This document shows, in pieces, positions 10,061 to 21,643 of a stretch of 64,000 bases of DNA (positions are counted from its first letter, which is position 1; each line of letters starts with the position of its first letter). The position numbers and the translations under genes are program-made. Where the stretch lies: NCBI GenBank assembly GCA_963580455.1, contig OY756961.1, forward strand, positions 22,797,001-22,861,000, in the 5' to 3' direction. The notes below the pieces were generated by a model. That model worked only from the letters and a program-made list of their open reading frames with translations, did no database searches and had not been told where the DNA came from. This stretch comes from Euonymus europaeus. Its lineage: Eukaryota; Streptophyta; Magnoliopsida; Celastrales; Celastraceae.

Positions 10061-12085
10061 ACATAACCTTCCATTCTTCATAGCTTTTAGAGTAAATGAT
10101 TCTTCTAATATAAGCCACTTTATTTAACAATTTTCACGTTGAATTGACTTACTTCTAAATCAGCACCTGCAAATAGTAGATAGGGAAAGAGAACTCCTAA
10201 ACCAAACCAAAAAACAATCCCTTTCTTATTTGTGCGATCGCTTGTGTTTTTGTTTGATATATTTTGTGAGTAGTTGTGAAGTTGTTTTCATAACAATAAA
10301 CCCCATACAATGTTTCTTAGCCGCCTGATCTATCAAATTAGGGAACAAACAAACACCTGTGACTTCTTTATATATCCAAACAACACATGGCTCCACACCT
10401 TTTTTTGCTCTTCATTATGCTCAAAAATAATTCAAAGGTTGAAAATTCTTGAAACTCTATTTTTCCTTTGGAAAATTCTTTCAAGTTTCTACTACTATTT
10501 TCCATGATTGGTTTGATATTTCTTATTTAAAAATAGTAATTGTTTTATATCTATTACGATATTAATAGCATAAGCATATAAAGAAATCTCATTTTTGAAT
10601 TCTTCAGGTTTAATTTGCTTCAAATATTGGGGCAAAAATAATAAATTGATATCATTTTGCTTCATATATTTTTATAATTAAATAATAATAAAAAACAAGT
10701 GGACAAAAATTATTACATACTTTGTCAATTGTTGACTCTGCTTTGCATGAAATGTGACATAAAGATAACATCTATTTATGTATCTCTTCTTGTCTTTATC
10801 AAACCTGACTCATCAAATACAAATCTTGGAAAGTTAGAAGGAAATGTCAAAAATTGTGTAAATCACATGATTGCAATTTGCATACAATACATCATGGTTC
10901 TCTCTTCCTATAATATTATTCTACCACCTCATGCTATTTAAGTCCAAATTAGAGAAAAAAAAATTCCTAATTCACCTAATCCACTCAACACATTTTTTTC
11001 AACTCACAAGTACCTTCACGTTTATCCATGTTAGGTGAAAATATATTACATAATTGGATTGTATGCATGAAACAAATATATGTATGATTTTTAAGCTATT
11101 TTTTTGAAATTAACAAATTACCAAATGATGGAACATGTCCGAGTGCTCAGGATCCGCTATAAATAAATTAAAAGAAATCCCGTTATAATGGTCTAAGGGC
11201 ATCAATAATCTATATATAAAAAAATTATGAACGTGTTTTTGATCGAGTTTATGAGTTTAATTATATTTTTTTGTCTCAATCATATTCATCCTCAGAGAGG
11301 CGTAGACTTGTTCAAGTTGATATTCAACAGTTCAGAATTTTCATACTTTTTTCAGATTCAATTTCATTTTTATTTGTGACGAAAATATATGATTGCACTA
11401 GTAAACTAGATTAAAAATTTAAAACGCACATTATTTTTAAAAAAATGAACATTGCTGCACAAATTTGACGATTGTGATTAATTTATGAGTCAAAATTGCC
11501 TGCGTACGGTTGGACTACCTAATCAATTTAAGTCCAAATCAATGAGTTCTAATCAAAGCTTAAATGAGTTATAGTCAAAGCTGCCCCTACTGTATAAATA
11601 TTTATGTGAAACTTATTTGACCAACTAATATGGTTAAGCAGCTGTATATGTTTGGACTTTGGAGGTTTATCTATTCTTGCAAGTAATTAAAATTGAAAAA
11701 ATATCAAAATATAAAGTGGGTACATTTTTTTTCTTTTCTAGAATCAAATTAAGACACGACAATACAATTTGGACTAAAGAGCACCAAAAGTTTTTGTTAG
11801 GGCATAAGTGAGAGAAAAAAATAGATTTTTGTTGGGTCAAATTTACTGGCCCATTTTTGTTGGAGCAAAGAAGAGGGCATGATTTTTTATTTTTTTTTGT
11901 GTGTCTATGTTGACTCATTTTATTGAAAATGGTACTACCAAGTTCAACACTCACATTTTACCTTTGAATCAATAATAGGTGTCAGCTCTATTACACACAA
12001 AATCAAGCTAGCAAATTTATATAATTGTACCAATAATTTTTGCTGGTTTAATCATATGAGTAAAACACATATCTCAATATACTTT
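10061..12085. other. AT-rich intergenic region, no gene seen
   Basis: About 2 kb with only short chance reading frames, homopolymer runs and no convincing splice-bounded exon on either strand. Confidence 0.5.
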
Positions 12086-12180
12086 ATTTAGGGATGACAA
12101 TGGGGCGGAACAAGGCCGGATCATGGTTGCCCCACCCCACGTGGCGGGGTAAGTTTTTTGCCCCATCCCAACCCCGAATC
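12086..12180. repeat. GC-rich hAT-MITE-like end
   Basis: AGGGATGACAATGGGGCGG followed by complementary blocks GCCCCACCCC and GGCGGGG resembles the ends of a widespread plant hAT-like MITE family. A clear partner end was not found; similar GC-rich wording recurs near 12878-12925, but not as a clean inverted copy. Confidence 0.3.
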
Positions 12181-12499
12181 AATTAAATTATATATTAATA
12201 TCTTTTACAATTATTAAATTAATTAAGGGTGATTTCTACTTACCACTATTGTTTAAAATCTAAACTTCTCAATCTCTATTTTAACAATATTAAATGAATT
12301 TAAATCAAATTAACTTAGGATTTAGAGTTTAGTAATATCAATTCAATTGAGTTGGGAGTATAAATATATTATATGTTTTATATATAAATATGATCTGCAA
12401 CAATTAAATAACTTAACGGTAACTATTAATATTATTTTAATAAATAAGCTTTCAATTATCTATTGTAACAATATGAATGGATTCAAGTCAATTTAACTT

Positions 12500-12745
12500 A
12501 GGATTTAGCATCCACAATGGTAGAGTATTTTATAGCAATGAAAATTTTAGAGTGTGTAGAGAGAGTGATGAGAAAAAATTGAATTGAAAGATATGTAAAA
12601 TGGTAGAAAAAAAGTGAAAAATGATAGAAAATTATGAGAGATATAATGTTGATGCTTATATTTGGAGAGGCTATAAATGGAAAATGAAAAATTGTATTGA
12701 AAGATGCGTTTTGTTGATATAACTATATTGATAGACGTGTTTTAC
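12500..12745. repeat. MITE-like repeat related to 30040-30265
   Basis: The segment opens with GCATCCACAATGG, a wording shared with a common plant MITE family, and holds AAATTGTATTGAAAGATGCG and TGTTGATATAAC blocks. Their reverse complements recur, diverged, around 30067-30262. No coding potential. Confidence 0.35.
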
Positions 12746-13687
12746 TGATTTGGATAAATAAGTGAGAACTAATTGTTTAGTCTCCCCCACAAGAAAAGCC
12801 TAGAGTTTATCAATATCATTTCAAATAAAAGAATTCTATAAGAGTATTAATTAGTATTGAGTCACTATCAGTGTGGGTTATGGGGTAGGGTACAAGACAT
12901 ATCCAACCTGCCCCGTCTTGCATGCTCGATGTTTTTTTTTTTTTTTTGCCTCATCCTTGTCTTGTCCCAATATCGGATTAGGGAAAATTCGCATAGATTG
13001 AGACTGAACACATCTGGTAGGAAAAAAATTATTATCCCTAATTGTATTGTTAAAAAAAAAGCACCATTGTGTATGCTCATAAAGCTTATCCAATGGCTCG
13101 AACCCCAATTTTCAATTATTGATAGAGTAAGAGGAACCTTTTAAAAATTGCCTGGCCAGACCCAACCAAAATGCAGAACTCTGGAGCCGGTCTGACGTAA
13201 ACCTGTTGTCTCACGTTTGAGTGGCAAAAAATTGGTTTCAAATTGGACCATAATTCGAATTAAATTTTAAACGTACTTAATCAAACCCAAATCCAAATCC
13301 GGATTTAGCATTACTCTTACCTTGATACAATTGTCAATGGTGGCTCTTAGGGATGGTAAAACTTTGTCCAGTTATAATGACGAATTTGTGCGATCCGGAT
13401 TAAACTAAGTTTAGATTTAATTTATTTATCCCAAATTCAGGTTTAAACACAAAAAAATTGTCCGGCATAAAATTGGATTTAAGTCCAAACACAAAAAAAC
13501 ATGTCAAATTTCGTTGTTCAAACCCTAACCAAAATTATATTATTGTTCGATTTACTTTTTCAAATTTAAATCAATTTGGATATGGTCAATTAAGTGCGTC
13601 CAAAAATTCAAACAAATATACATATCCCAGCATACAAATATTTCATAAACATATTATCCGATTTAAATCCATCTAAACACACCCTAA

Positions 13688-14047
13688 CGCTATGTTTGAT
13701 TGCGAAATTGTGGCCGAAATGGGAATGCACAATTCTCATTCCGGTAAAATTCTCATGTTTGGTTGGCCTCAAAGCAAAGGAACGGAATGACGAATTCCTT
13801 TCTTCTCCTGAATTTATCATTCCTTACTCTTCCTTAGGAATTACGGAATGAAATTCATCATACATGTACAATTATACTTTTGTTCCTCTCCTTCTAAAAT
13901 AAAGGATAATATAACCTTTTATCAATTATTCTCATTTCATCCTCGTCATAATTTGTTTATCAACCAAACACATAAATTCTAAGAATTTATATTCCCATTC
14001 TGGTTTTTGTTTCCATTCTCGTTTTTATTTCCGCAGCAAACCAACCA
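13688..14047. mobile_element. Tourist-like (PIF/Harbinger-type) MITE with TAA duplications
   Basis: The element is bounded by TAA at 13685-13687 and at 14048-14050, the three-base target duplication of the PIF/Harbinger superfamily. Its ends (CGCTATGTTTGATTGC on the left; reverse complement TGGTTGGTTTGC on the right) are imperfect inverted repeats with the usual TTTGGTTG-like core. The interior repeats ATTCCCATTC/GGAATG words in both orientations. At 360 bp with no reading frame it is non-autonomous. Confidence 0.6.
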
Positions 14048-14439
14048 TAATGTAATTGATTTCAAAAACAAAAATATTATAGAATCCAACTTTTATTAGC
14101 ACAACTCAACCCAAATCTACATGACACTACATGTAGGTGAGTCATGTTGGATTTTTTCAAAAATTAGTTAATAATATTAATTTTTTATAAACGAAACTTT
14201 AAAACGTTTTATCTCTCAAAATACATGTTAGATTTCGAAAAAATTATATATTCAAACTCAGGGCGTAAAAATCTTTCTAATAAAACCCTTTGTCGATAGT
14301 TTTTATTGCGTTTTTTCAATAACATAGTTTTTAAAAACAATGTAACTCATATATATGATGTATAAACTGTTTATTCGAGCTAAAATTTTATTACACTATG
14401 ATATACTAATATATATTTGTTGTTTTTTGCATTTTTATT

Positions 14440-14745
14440 AAAATTACGTTGGGCACCCGAACCCGTTGGGGTATAGTAGTTAGGACCCTAGGGTTTAGCA
14501 CTTGGGACATTTAGGATTTTGTAACGATTCCGTCGGGGTTTAGCGAATTTAATCCTTTTAGGTTAAAACATGGAAATTCGATACCCGAGTCGGTTAGGGT
14601 TTAATGAATCCGTTCCCCCTTGGGGTTTATAACCCTTATTGTTTAGGTTACAACATGAAAATTCGATACACGAGCCCGTTATGGTTTAGCGAATTCGTTC
14701 TCCTTAGGGTTTAACACTTATTGCTTATGTTGTAACCCTAACGGT
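14440..14745. repeat. Degenerate tandem repeat, unit about 110 bp
   Basis: Blocks of the form GGTTTAGCGAATT, then TTAGGTT, CATGGAAATTCGATACCCGAG are repeated two to three times with about 80 percent agreement by eye. The unit contains AGGGTTTA words but these are not telomeric arrays. Function unknown. Confidence 0.5.
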
Positions 14746-14749
14746 ATCC

Positions 14750-15584
14750 ATAAATACACAGTGAAACTTACGTAACCCATATATTAGTACATAAAAAATA
14801 ATGTAATTAAAATGACTGAATAAAATCAATTGATAATGGACCTTGTTGAATATATCTTTACTTGCTGATTATGAATACGTAATTTTTTTCAAAATCTAAT
14901 ATGTATTTTAATAGATAAAGTATTTTAAATTTTCATTAAAGAAAAAAACAAAAAAATATGTTATGCGTTTAAAAAATAAAATATTTTATTTTTTAAAATT
15001 TGTATTTTTCATATCATTTACTTATAAAACATATCATATAAATTTAAATTAATAATGGACTATAAAAATTTGTACTATTTAACGTCACCCTTTTAAAATT
15101 GGCCCGAGGATTGGACAGGCTGATGTAAAGCAAGGGACGATGTGTGTCGTGTGAATGTCTGGGGCCCGGTTAAAGACAACCGTTCGTGGAATTCCATGTC
15201 AAGCACATCAACTGCTGTCTTGTACGGAAATCCTTTTATCAAAACAAAACCAAGGCGCGCAAGTAGGCCGGTGGCTAATGTCTCTCTCTCTCTGGTGTGC
15301 GATTGATCGTATGGCATATATATAATAAATAATAATTCGAATTTAATTCGGTATATATTTTTAGAGCATCCTGTGGGCTCCACGTCGTCGTCTTGTCCCC
15401 ATCCGCCATTGAACATCAAATTCTAGAATTGGGCCCCATTTCACCCATCTCACCATTACGATACCATCTACCTTTCTTTTGGCTTCCGACATAACTAAAA
15501 GTTTCTTTTACAATAAATGCGCTTATTATATCAACAGCAAAGAAAACACCATATAATAGCATCTGCAATAACTAATAGATTAAA
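14750..15584. other. Intergenic region left of the copia element
   Basis: No gene is supported. A 200-bp patch of higher GC (15100-15300) with a CT microsatellite (15281-15294) stands out; a 108-codon minus-strand frame through it has no recognisable motif. Confidence 0.4.
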
Positions 15585-15589
15585 GAAAT

Positions 15590-16008
15590 TGTTGTGAAAA
15601 ATAAGGAATTAAATAATTTCTAAAATCAAGATTAAGGAATATTGTATAATAAGAATGATATTTAGAATAATATTTGGAGAGAATTGAATAGATAGAAATA
15701 AGATAGAAATGAGAGAATACTTTCTTCAATTGATGTGTACAAAGTATGAAGTTTAAGCACCTATTTATAGTGCAAAAACTCACCTAAATCAACTAATACA
15801 ATAAATGCTAATTGCATTTTCTCCACTAATTCTAATATCTCATCCACCACTATTAAATCATGTCTATTAGGTGTGTAACACTCCATCCACTACTATTAAA
15901 ATATGTTCATTAGGTGTATAACATAATTAATATATTTGGATGGATTAGTGGTTGAGTTGGTAAAGTGTATCATCCACATTAAGTAAATGTTTTTTAACAT
16001 TTACAACA
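15590..16008 (-). repeat. 3' LTR of the copia element
   Basis: 419 bp, the partner of the repeat at 21225-21643 with only scattered differences. On the minus strand it follows the polypurine tract. It contains the TATA-like GCACTATAAATAGG near 15758-15771, which in the other copy would drive the genomic transcript. Confidence 0.93.
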
Positions 16009-16235
16009 CTCCCCCTTGGATGATCACGTATACAAAGAGTATGCCTCATTAAAACCTTACTAAGGAAAAACCCAATGGGATAAAAACCTTAATGAAGGAA
16101 AAAGAGTACATCATTCTTGTATAGCAACTCAGTGAGATCGGTGAGAAGACTGCCTCGTTAAAACCTTGCCAAGGAAAACCCTGTGGGAAAAAACCATTGG
16201 TCGAAGGAAAAAGAGTACAATCAATATCACTGTCT

Positions 16236-19200
16236 TTATGTCTTTACTCCCCCTGATGCAAGAAGATCTTGGAGTTTCCGCATACCAATCTTATAGACCA
16301 ACTTCTTGAATGTTGTAGGTGGTAACGCTTTAGTGAATAAATCTGCTAGATTATCACAAGAACGAACTTGTTGAACATCTATATCACCACTCTTCTGGAG
16401 CTCATGTGTACTGAAGAATTTCGGGGAGATGTGTTTAGTCCTGTCACCTTTTATGTATCCTCCGCGGAGCTGAGCTATACAAGCAGCATTGTCTTCATAG
16501 ACTACCGTTGGGATACTTTTAACAGATTGTAATCCACACTTCTCTTGAATATGAGAAATCATTCCTCTCAGCCATACGCATTCCCGACTAGCTTCGTAAA
16601 TCGCCACTATCTCAGAATGATTGGAAGAAGTTGCTGTGAGTGTTTGTTTAACTGATTTCCAAGAAATAGCAGTATTTCCAAAAAGAAATACGTAACCAGT
16701 CTGAGACTTGGCATTGTGAGGATCGGATAAATAACCGGCATCTGCATATCCAACCAACTGAGACTTGAGATCTGATGAGTAGAATAAACCCAAGTCGGTT
16801 GTTCCTCGCAGATAACGCATGATATGTTTAACTCCATTCCAATGACGTCGAGTAGGAGCAGAACTATATCTGGCCAACAAATTCACAGGAAATGCAATAT
16901 CTGGTCTAGTACAATTGGCTAAATACATCAAAGATCCAATTGCACTCAAATATGGTACTTCTGGACCAAGTAATGCCTCCCCCTCATCTTGAGGTCGAAA
17001 TGGATCTTTCTTTACATCAAGTGCACGAACTACCATTGGAGAACTCAAATGATGTACCTTATCCATGTAGAACTGCTTTAATACTTTTTCGGTATAAGTA
17101 GATTGATGAAGAAAGATACCATTACTCAAATGTTCGATCTGAAGACCAAGACAATATTTTGTATTTCCTAGATCTTTCATCTCAAATTCTGCTTTTAAAT
17201 AATCAGCAGCTTTAGTGAGCTCTTCAGGAGTCCCAATTAAATTTAAGTCATCAACATAAACAGCGATTATAACAAATCCAGATTCTGACTTTTTAATAAA
17301 TACGCATGGAAAAATTGGATCATTCGTAAATTCTTCTCTAATAAGATATTCACTCAATCGATTATACCACATGCGCCCGGATTGTTTTAATCCATATAGT
17401 GAACGCTGGAGTTTGATTGAACACAATCCTCTAGGTTTTGCTTCAGGCAACCGAAATCCTTCAGGGATTTTCATATAAATTTCACTATCCAATGATCCAT
17501 ATAAATAAGCTGTCACTACGTCCATAAGACGCATAGTCAATCGTTCAGCTACCGTTAGGCCAATTAAGAATCTAAAAGTAATTCCATCCATGACAGGAGA
17601 ATATGTTTCATCATAATCAATTCCTGGTCTCTGCGAGAAACCTTGTGCTACAAGTCTCGCTTTATAACGAGTAATCTCATTATTCTCATTTCTCTTGCGC
17701 ACAAACACCCATTTGAATCCTACTGGTTGAACACCTTCTGGTGTCTGGACTACAGGTCCAAAAACTTCTCTTTTTGATAGAGAATTTAGTTCTGCTTTCA
17801 TAGCTTCTTGCCATTTAGGCCAATCACTTCTATGTCGACATTCATCAACGGATTTAGGCTCAGAATCCTCATTACTTTTGGTAATGTCTGTAGCAACTGC
17901 ATATGCAAATATATCGTCAACAATAACCTTACTTCTATCCCAAATTTCTTTATGAGTTATTGAGCGCTCATTATTTTCATCATCAGGTACTTGTATCTCT
18001 TCAAGAGATATTTTTTCAGAATGTTGGGATTCAATATGTTCATTCTCTTCAGGAGTAATCTCTACAGGAGAAATATGCTCTTCTGGAGTATGCTCTGCTA
18101 GGGCTTTGATAGGAGTTTGGACATTTCTTTTTCGGGGAAATCTATCTTTAGCTCCCAGTGGTCTTCCACGTTTCTGACGTGGTTTTAATTCATCACTTGC
18201 TATTTGTCCTTCAGGGACATTGATACGTTCAGTAGAATTTCTAGCAGGAATATGTGATTGCAAAACTTTTGAAGTATGATTAAATGCATCAGGTAATTGA
18301 TTAGCAATACCTTGTAAATGAACAATTTTCTGAACTTCAAGTTCACACTGCTTTGTTCGTGGATCAAAATGATATTGTGTCACAGTGTTCCAAGAGATAT
18401 CATCATGTTTATGATGTTGAGAATCTTTGTTGCCTAAAGGAGGAAAAATAGATTCATCAAAGTGACAATCTGCAAATCTAGCTTTGAAAATATCGCCAGT
18501 TAGTGGTTCGAGATATCGAATAATAGAAGGAGAATCAAAACCAACATAGATACCAAGTTGACGTTGTGGTCCCATCTTAGTACGTTGTGGAGGTGAAATA
18601 GGAACATAAACAGCACAACCAAATATACGAAGATGTGAAATATTGGGTTGAGAACCTAACACTAGCTGTAAAGGTGAATATGAATGATGAGCAGATGGTC
18701 TGATTCGAATTAATGATGCAGCATGTAATATGGCATGTCCCCAAGCATCAAAAGGTAATTTACTTTTCAAAAGCATAGGTCTAGCAATCAGCTGAAGACG
18801 TTTTATTAGTGATTCTGCCAAACCATTTTGAGTATGAGTATGTGCAACTGGATGTTCAACATCTATACCTAATGACATGCAATCATTGAAGGCTTTAGAG
18901 GTAAATTCACCAGCATTATCTAATCGAACAGACTTAATGGGATAATCTGGAAATTGTGCATGTAAACGAATAATTTGAGCTAAGAATCTAGCAAATGCAA
19001 CATTACGAGTAGATAATAAACATACATGTGACCACTTAGATGATGCATCTATCAAAACCATAAAATAACGAAATGGTCCGCATGATGGATGAATAGGTCC
19101 ACATATATCTCCATGAACACGTTGCAGAAAATTAGGAGATTCTACGCCTACCTTCAGGGTAGATGGTCTCACAATTAATTTTCCTTGTGAACAAGCAACA

Positions 19201-19532
19201 CATAAGTGATCTTTAGGTAAAAGAAACTTCTGGTTTCGTAATGGATGTCCATTTGTATTTTCAATTATTCTACGCATCATAGTAGAACCTGGATGACCAA
19301 GACGATCATGCCAAAGTATAGATTCTTTAAAATCAGAACACTTCTGGTGCATCACAACATGTGTTTCAATCCATTTTATACTTGCATGATATAAACCTGA
19401 AGAAAAAGCCACAAACTTTTCTAGTACAAGCTTCTGGCTTGAAATGATAGAAGTAATATATAGGTAATCTTTATTACCTTCTCTTCCAGACTCAAAATGA
19501 TATCCATTGTGACGAATATCCTTGAAACTCAA
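16236..19532 (-). CDS. Copia pol: integrase, reverse transcriptase and RNase H
   Basis: The 1098-codon frame runs from the pre-integrase region to the end of RNase H. In order: GAG-pre-integrase zinc module (HDRLGHPG, then CVACSQGK); integrase core with Asp in VLIDASSKW, Asp in VRLDNAGEF and Glu in NGLAESLIKR; reverse transcriptase with VGFKWVFVRKR, the DVVTAYLYG motif and the catalytic YVDD in IAVYVDDLNLIG; RNase H with VGYADAGY and the later acidic residues; ending near LLASGGVKT. All catalytic positions are visible. The frame begins downstream of a frameshift, so it is not a natural start. Protease and gag lie upstream on the same strand. Confidence 0.95.
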   Translation of the reverse strand: MSFKDIRHNGYHFESGREGNKDYLYITSIISSQKLVLEKFVAFSSGLYHASIKWIETHVVMHQKCSDFKESILWHDRLGHPGSTMMRRIIENTNGHPLRNQKFLLPKDHLCVACSQGKLIVRPSTLKVGVESPNFLQRVHGDICGPIHPSCGPFRYFMVLIDASSKWSHVCLLSTRNVAFARFLAQIIRLHAQFPDYPIKSVRLDNAGEFTSKAFNDCMSLGIDVEHPVAHTHTQNGLAESLIKRLQLIARPMLLKSKLPFDAWGHAILHAASLIRIRPSAHHSYSPLQLVLGSQPNISHLRIFGCAVYVPISPPQRTKMGPQRQLGIYVGFDSPSIIRYLEPLTGDIFKARFADCHFDESIFPPLGNKDSQHHKHDDISWNTVTQYHFDPRTKQCELEVQKIVHLQGIANQLPDAFNHTSKVLQSHIPARNSTERINVPEGQIASDELKPRQKRGRPLGAKDRFPRKRNVQTPIKALAEHTPEEHISPVEITPEENEHIESQHSEKISLEEIQVPDDENNERSITHKEIWDRSKVIVDDIFAYAVATDITKSNEDSEPKSVDECRHRSDWPKWQEAMKAELNSLSKREVFGPVVQTPEGVQPVGFKWVFVRKRNENNEITRYKARLVAQGFSQRPGIDYDETYSPVMDGITFRFLIGLTVAERLTMRLMDVVTAYLYGSLDSEIYMKIPEGFRLPEAKPRGLCSIKLQRSLYGLKQSGRMWYNRLSEYLIREEFTNDPIFPCVFIKKSESGFVIIAVYVDDLNLIGTPEELTKAADYLKAEFEMKDLGNTKYCLGLQIEHLSNGIFLHQSTYTEKVLKQFYMDKVHHLSSPMVVRALDVKKDPFRPQDEGEALLGPEVPYLSAIGSLMYLANCTRPDIAFPVNLLARYSSAPTRRHWNGVKHIMRYLRGTTDLGLFYSSDLKSQLVGYADAGYLSDPHNAKSQTGYVFLFGNTAISWKSVKQTLTATSSNHSEIVAIYEASRECVWLRGMISHIQEKCGLQSVKSIPTVVYEDNAACIAQLRGGYIKGDRTKHISPKFFSTHELQKSGDIDVQQVRSCDNLADLFTKALPPTTFKKLVYKIGMRKLQDLLASGGVKT

Positions 19533-19789
19533 TAAGTTTTTTTTGATTTGGGAGAGTATAATGCTTCCTCAATATATATTTTTGTCCCTCTAGGCAATAT
19601 GATATTAGCTCTTCCGGAGCCTTCAATTATTTTTGATGTGCCTGAGATGGTATTTACATTTGCTTCAAGAAATGTCAAGTGTAGAAAATATTTCTTATGT
19701 TTAAGGATAGTGTGAGTTGTTGCACTATCAATTAAACATATATCTTCATCGACCATATTTCTAAAGAGAAACAAAATAACTTGCATCAC
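19529..19789 (-). CDS. Copia protease segment, frameshifted from pol
   Basis: An 86-codon open stretch contains the aspartic protease signature as IDSATTHTIL (a DSA/T-x active-site variant) followed by the ISGTSKIIEGSGRANI region of retroviral-type proteases. It stops within eight A residues near 19536-19543, exactly where the pol frame takes over one base out of register, so a single-base slip in this homopolymer best explains the break. Upstream it is cut off from gag by 315 bp of noncoding sequence. Confidence 0.8.
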   Translation of the reverse strand: MMQVILFLFRNMVDEDICLIDSATTHTILKHKKYFLHLTFLEANVNTISGTSKIIEGSGRANIILPRGTKIYIEEALYSPKSKKTY

Positions 19790-20104
19790 ATATTAATCCA
19801 AAAGTATAATATAAATAAATATTAGATTGCATATAAATATATTAAACGTATAAATTTGACAAGTCCGGGACTGGTGGCCGAGTGGTGGCGAGATCCAATA
19901 AAATATAGTTTAGAAAAGAAGGTCCGAGGATCGAACCCACCGTCAGCAGTTCTGGACTTTTTTTTTTCTTTTTTTATTTATTTATTATTAGTATTTTAAC
20001 TTATCAAAATGATATTTATAAAATGCTGAAATTTTATTGCTTGCAATTAAATGCTTTTACAATCAAAATACAATACAACAATTAAACTCAACAAGTAAAT
20101 AAAC
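19790..20104. other. Noncoding gap between gag and protease with a tRNA-like module
   Basis: This 315-bp interval interrupts gag-pol. On the plus strand (about 19862-19962) it contains TGGCCGAGTGG (A-box-like), GATCGAACC (B-box consensus), a nine-pair closing stem between AGTCCGGGA and TTCTGGACT, and a run of ten T residues, as in a pol III gene. The T arm does not pair, so it is not an intact tRNA. It may be an insertion or an inherent part of the family, for example an intron-like spacer. Confidence 0.4.
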
Positions 20105-21118
20105 TTATTTATATATATCAGGATTTTCTAGGAAATCTGAAACATCCAAATGTGTTAAATTGCCAAGATCTTCAAGATCATCAAAGTCATCATTATTATC
20201 AAACTTAGCAAAGTTTGTTTCTGCCACCTTGCTCTTTCCTTTTATTGAGGCTTGATATAAATCTACCAAATGTCTAGGCGTACGACAGGTACGTGACCAA
20301 TGCCCCTGAGCACCACACCTGAAACAAGTTTTATTATTACCCTTCTGAGGTTTATTTGGCAATCTTTTATTTGCCTGACTTGTTTCACCATCATACCTCT
20401 TCTGGTGGTATGGATTATAACCAGAATTACCTCCATGGTTTCGATGGCCATAACCACGGCCTCGACCTCTTCTTCCACCACGTCCACGTCCTCGTCCTCG
20501 ATTATTATGTACAACAGCGTTCGCTTCAGGGAACGGTGTACTGCCAGTAGGGCGAGAATGATGATTTTTCAACAGCAGCTCATTATTCTGCTCTGCCACA
20601 AGTAAAGCACCTACTAGATGAGAATGTTTTGCATATGCTTTCTGCCGATATTGCTCCTGTAATATCATATTAGAAGCATGGAATGTGGACAATGTTTTTT
20701 CTAGCTTATCCGACTCAGTAGGTTTCTCACCACAAAAATCAAGTTGTGAGATAATTTTGTACATAGCAGAATTATACTCACGGACTGATTTGTAGTCTTG
20801 CATCCTCAGGTGCATCCAGTCGTAACGAGCTTTTGGGAGTATGATATTCTTCTGGTGTTCATACCTTTCCCTTAAATCAATCCACAATGCAAGAGGATTC
20901 TTTTCCATGAGGTATTCGACTTTTAATTCCTCATGAAGGTGGCGGCGAAGCAAAATCATTGCTTTAGCCTGATTCTGTGGAGACTCAGTATTTTCCGCTT
21001 TAATGGTGTTGTCAAGTCCCATAGCACCCAAGTGAGTCTCAGCATCAACAACCCAAGATAGATAATTGCTTCCAGAAATATCAAGTGCCGTGAAATCTAA
21101 ACTTTTTAAATTCGACAT
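20105..21118 (-). CDS. Copia gag (capsid/nucleocapsid)
   Basis: A complete 337-residue frame starting MSNLKSLDFTALD. Residues 1-190 match the UBN2-type gag fold (LSWVVDAETHLGAMGL, LWIDLRERY, YDWMHLRMQDYKSV). A basic RGRGRGG tract (about 207-222) precedes one CCHC zinc knuckle, CFRCGAQGHWSRTC, at residues 265-278, which binds the RNA genome. It ends at a TAA before the noncoding gap, so if the gap is native the element would have separate gag and pol; if inserted, gag is truncated. Confidence 0.93.
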   Translation of the reverse strand: MSNLKSLDFTALDISGSNYLSWVVDAETHLGAMGLDNTIKAENTESPQNQAKAMILLRRHLHEELKVEYLMEKNPLALWIDLRERYEHQKNIILPKARYDWMHLRMQDYKSVREYNSAMYKIISQLDFCGEKPTESDKLEKTLSTFHASNMILQEQYRQKAYAKHSHLVGALLVAEQNNELLLKNHHSRPTGSTPFPEANAVVHNNRGRGRGRGGRRGRGRGYGHRNHGGNSGYNPYHQKRYDGETSQANKRLPNKPQKGNNKTCFRCGAQGHWSRTCRTPRHLVDLYQASIKGKSKVAETNFAKFDNNDDFDDLEDLGNLTHLDVSDFLENPDIYK

Positions 21119-21224
21119 AATGAAATATTATAATAAACTTAGAAAATATAACAATTGATGATTACTTACTTACAACCTCAAAAGCTTGCTCTTGATACAG
21201 CGGTGGAGACTCGTGCTGATAACG

Positions 21225-21643
21225 TGTTGTGAAAAACAAGGAATTAAATAATTCCCAAAATCAAGATTAAGGAATCTTGTATAATAAGAATAATATTTAG
21301 AATAATATTTGGAGAGAATTGAATAGATAGAAATAAGATAGAAATGAGAGAATACTTTCTTCAATTGATGTGTACAAAGTATGAAGTTTAAGCACCTATT
21401 TATAGTGCAAAAACTCACCTAAATCAACTAATACAATAAATGCTAATTGCATTTTCTCCACTAATTCTAATATCTCATCCACCACTATTAAATCATGTCT
21501 ATTAGGTGTGTAACACTCCATCCACTACTATTAAAATATGTTCATTAGGTGTATAACATAATTAATATATTTGGATGGATTAGTGGTTGAGTTGGTAAAG
21601 TGTATCATCCACATTAAGTAATTGTTTTTTAACATTTACAACA
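21225..21643 (-). repeat. 5' LTR of the copia element
   Basis: 419 bp, same length as its partner. On the minus strand it precedes the primer-binding-like sequence and gag. Its TATA-like GCACTATAAATAGG near 21392-21405 probably sets the transcription start. Confidence 0.93.

Noticed and set aside
15093..15419. 108-codon minus-strand frame as a gene
   Set aside because: No motif, and it runs through a CT microsatellite and AT-rich spacer.
20263..20605. Frames overlapping gag on both strands
   Set aside because: Shadows caused by the RGRGRG coding repeat and its complement.
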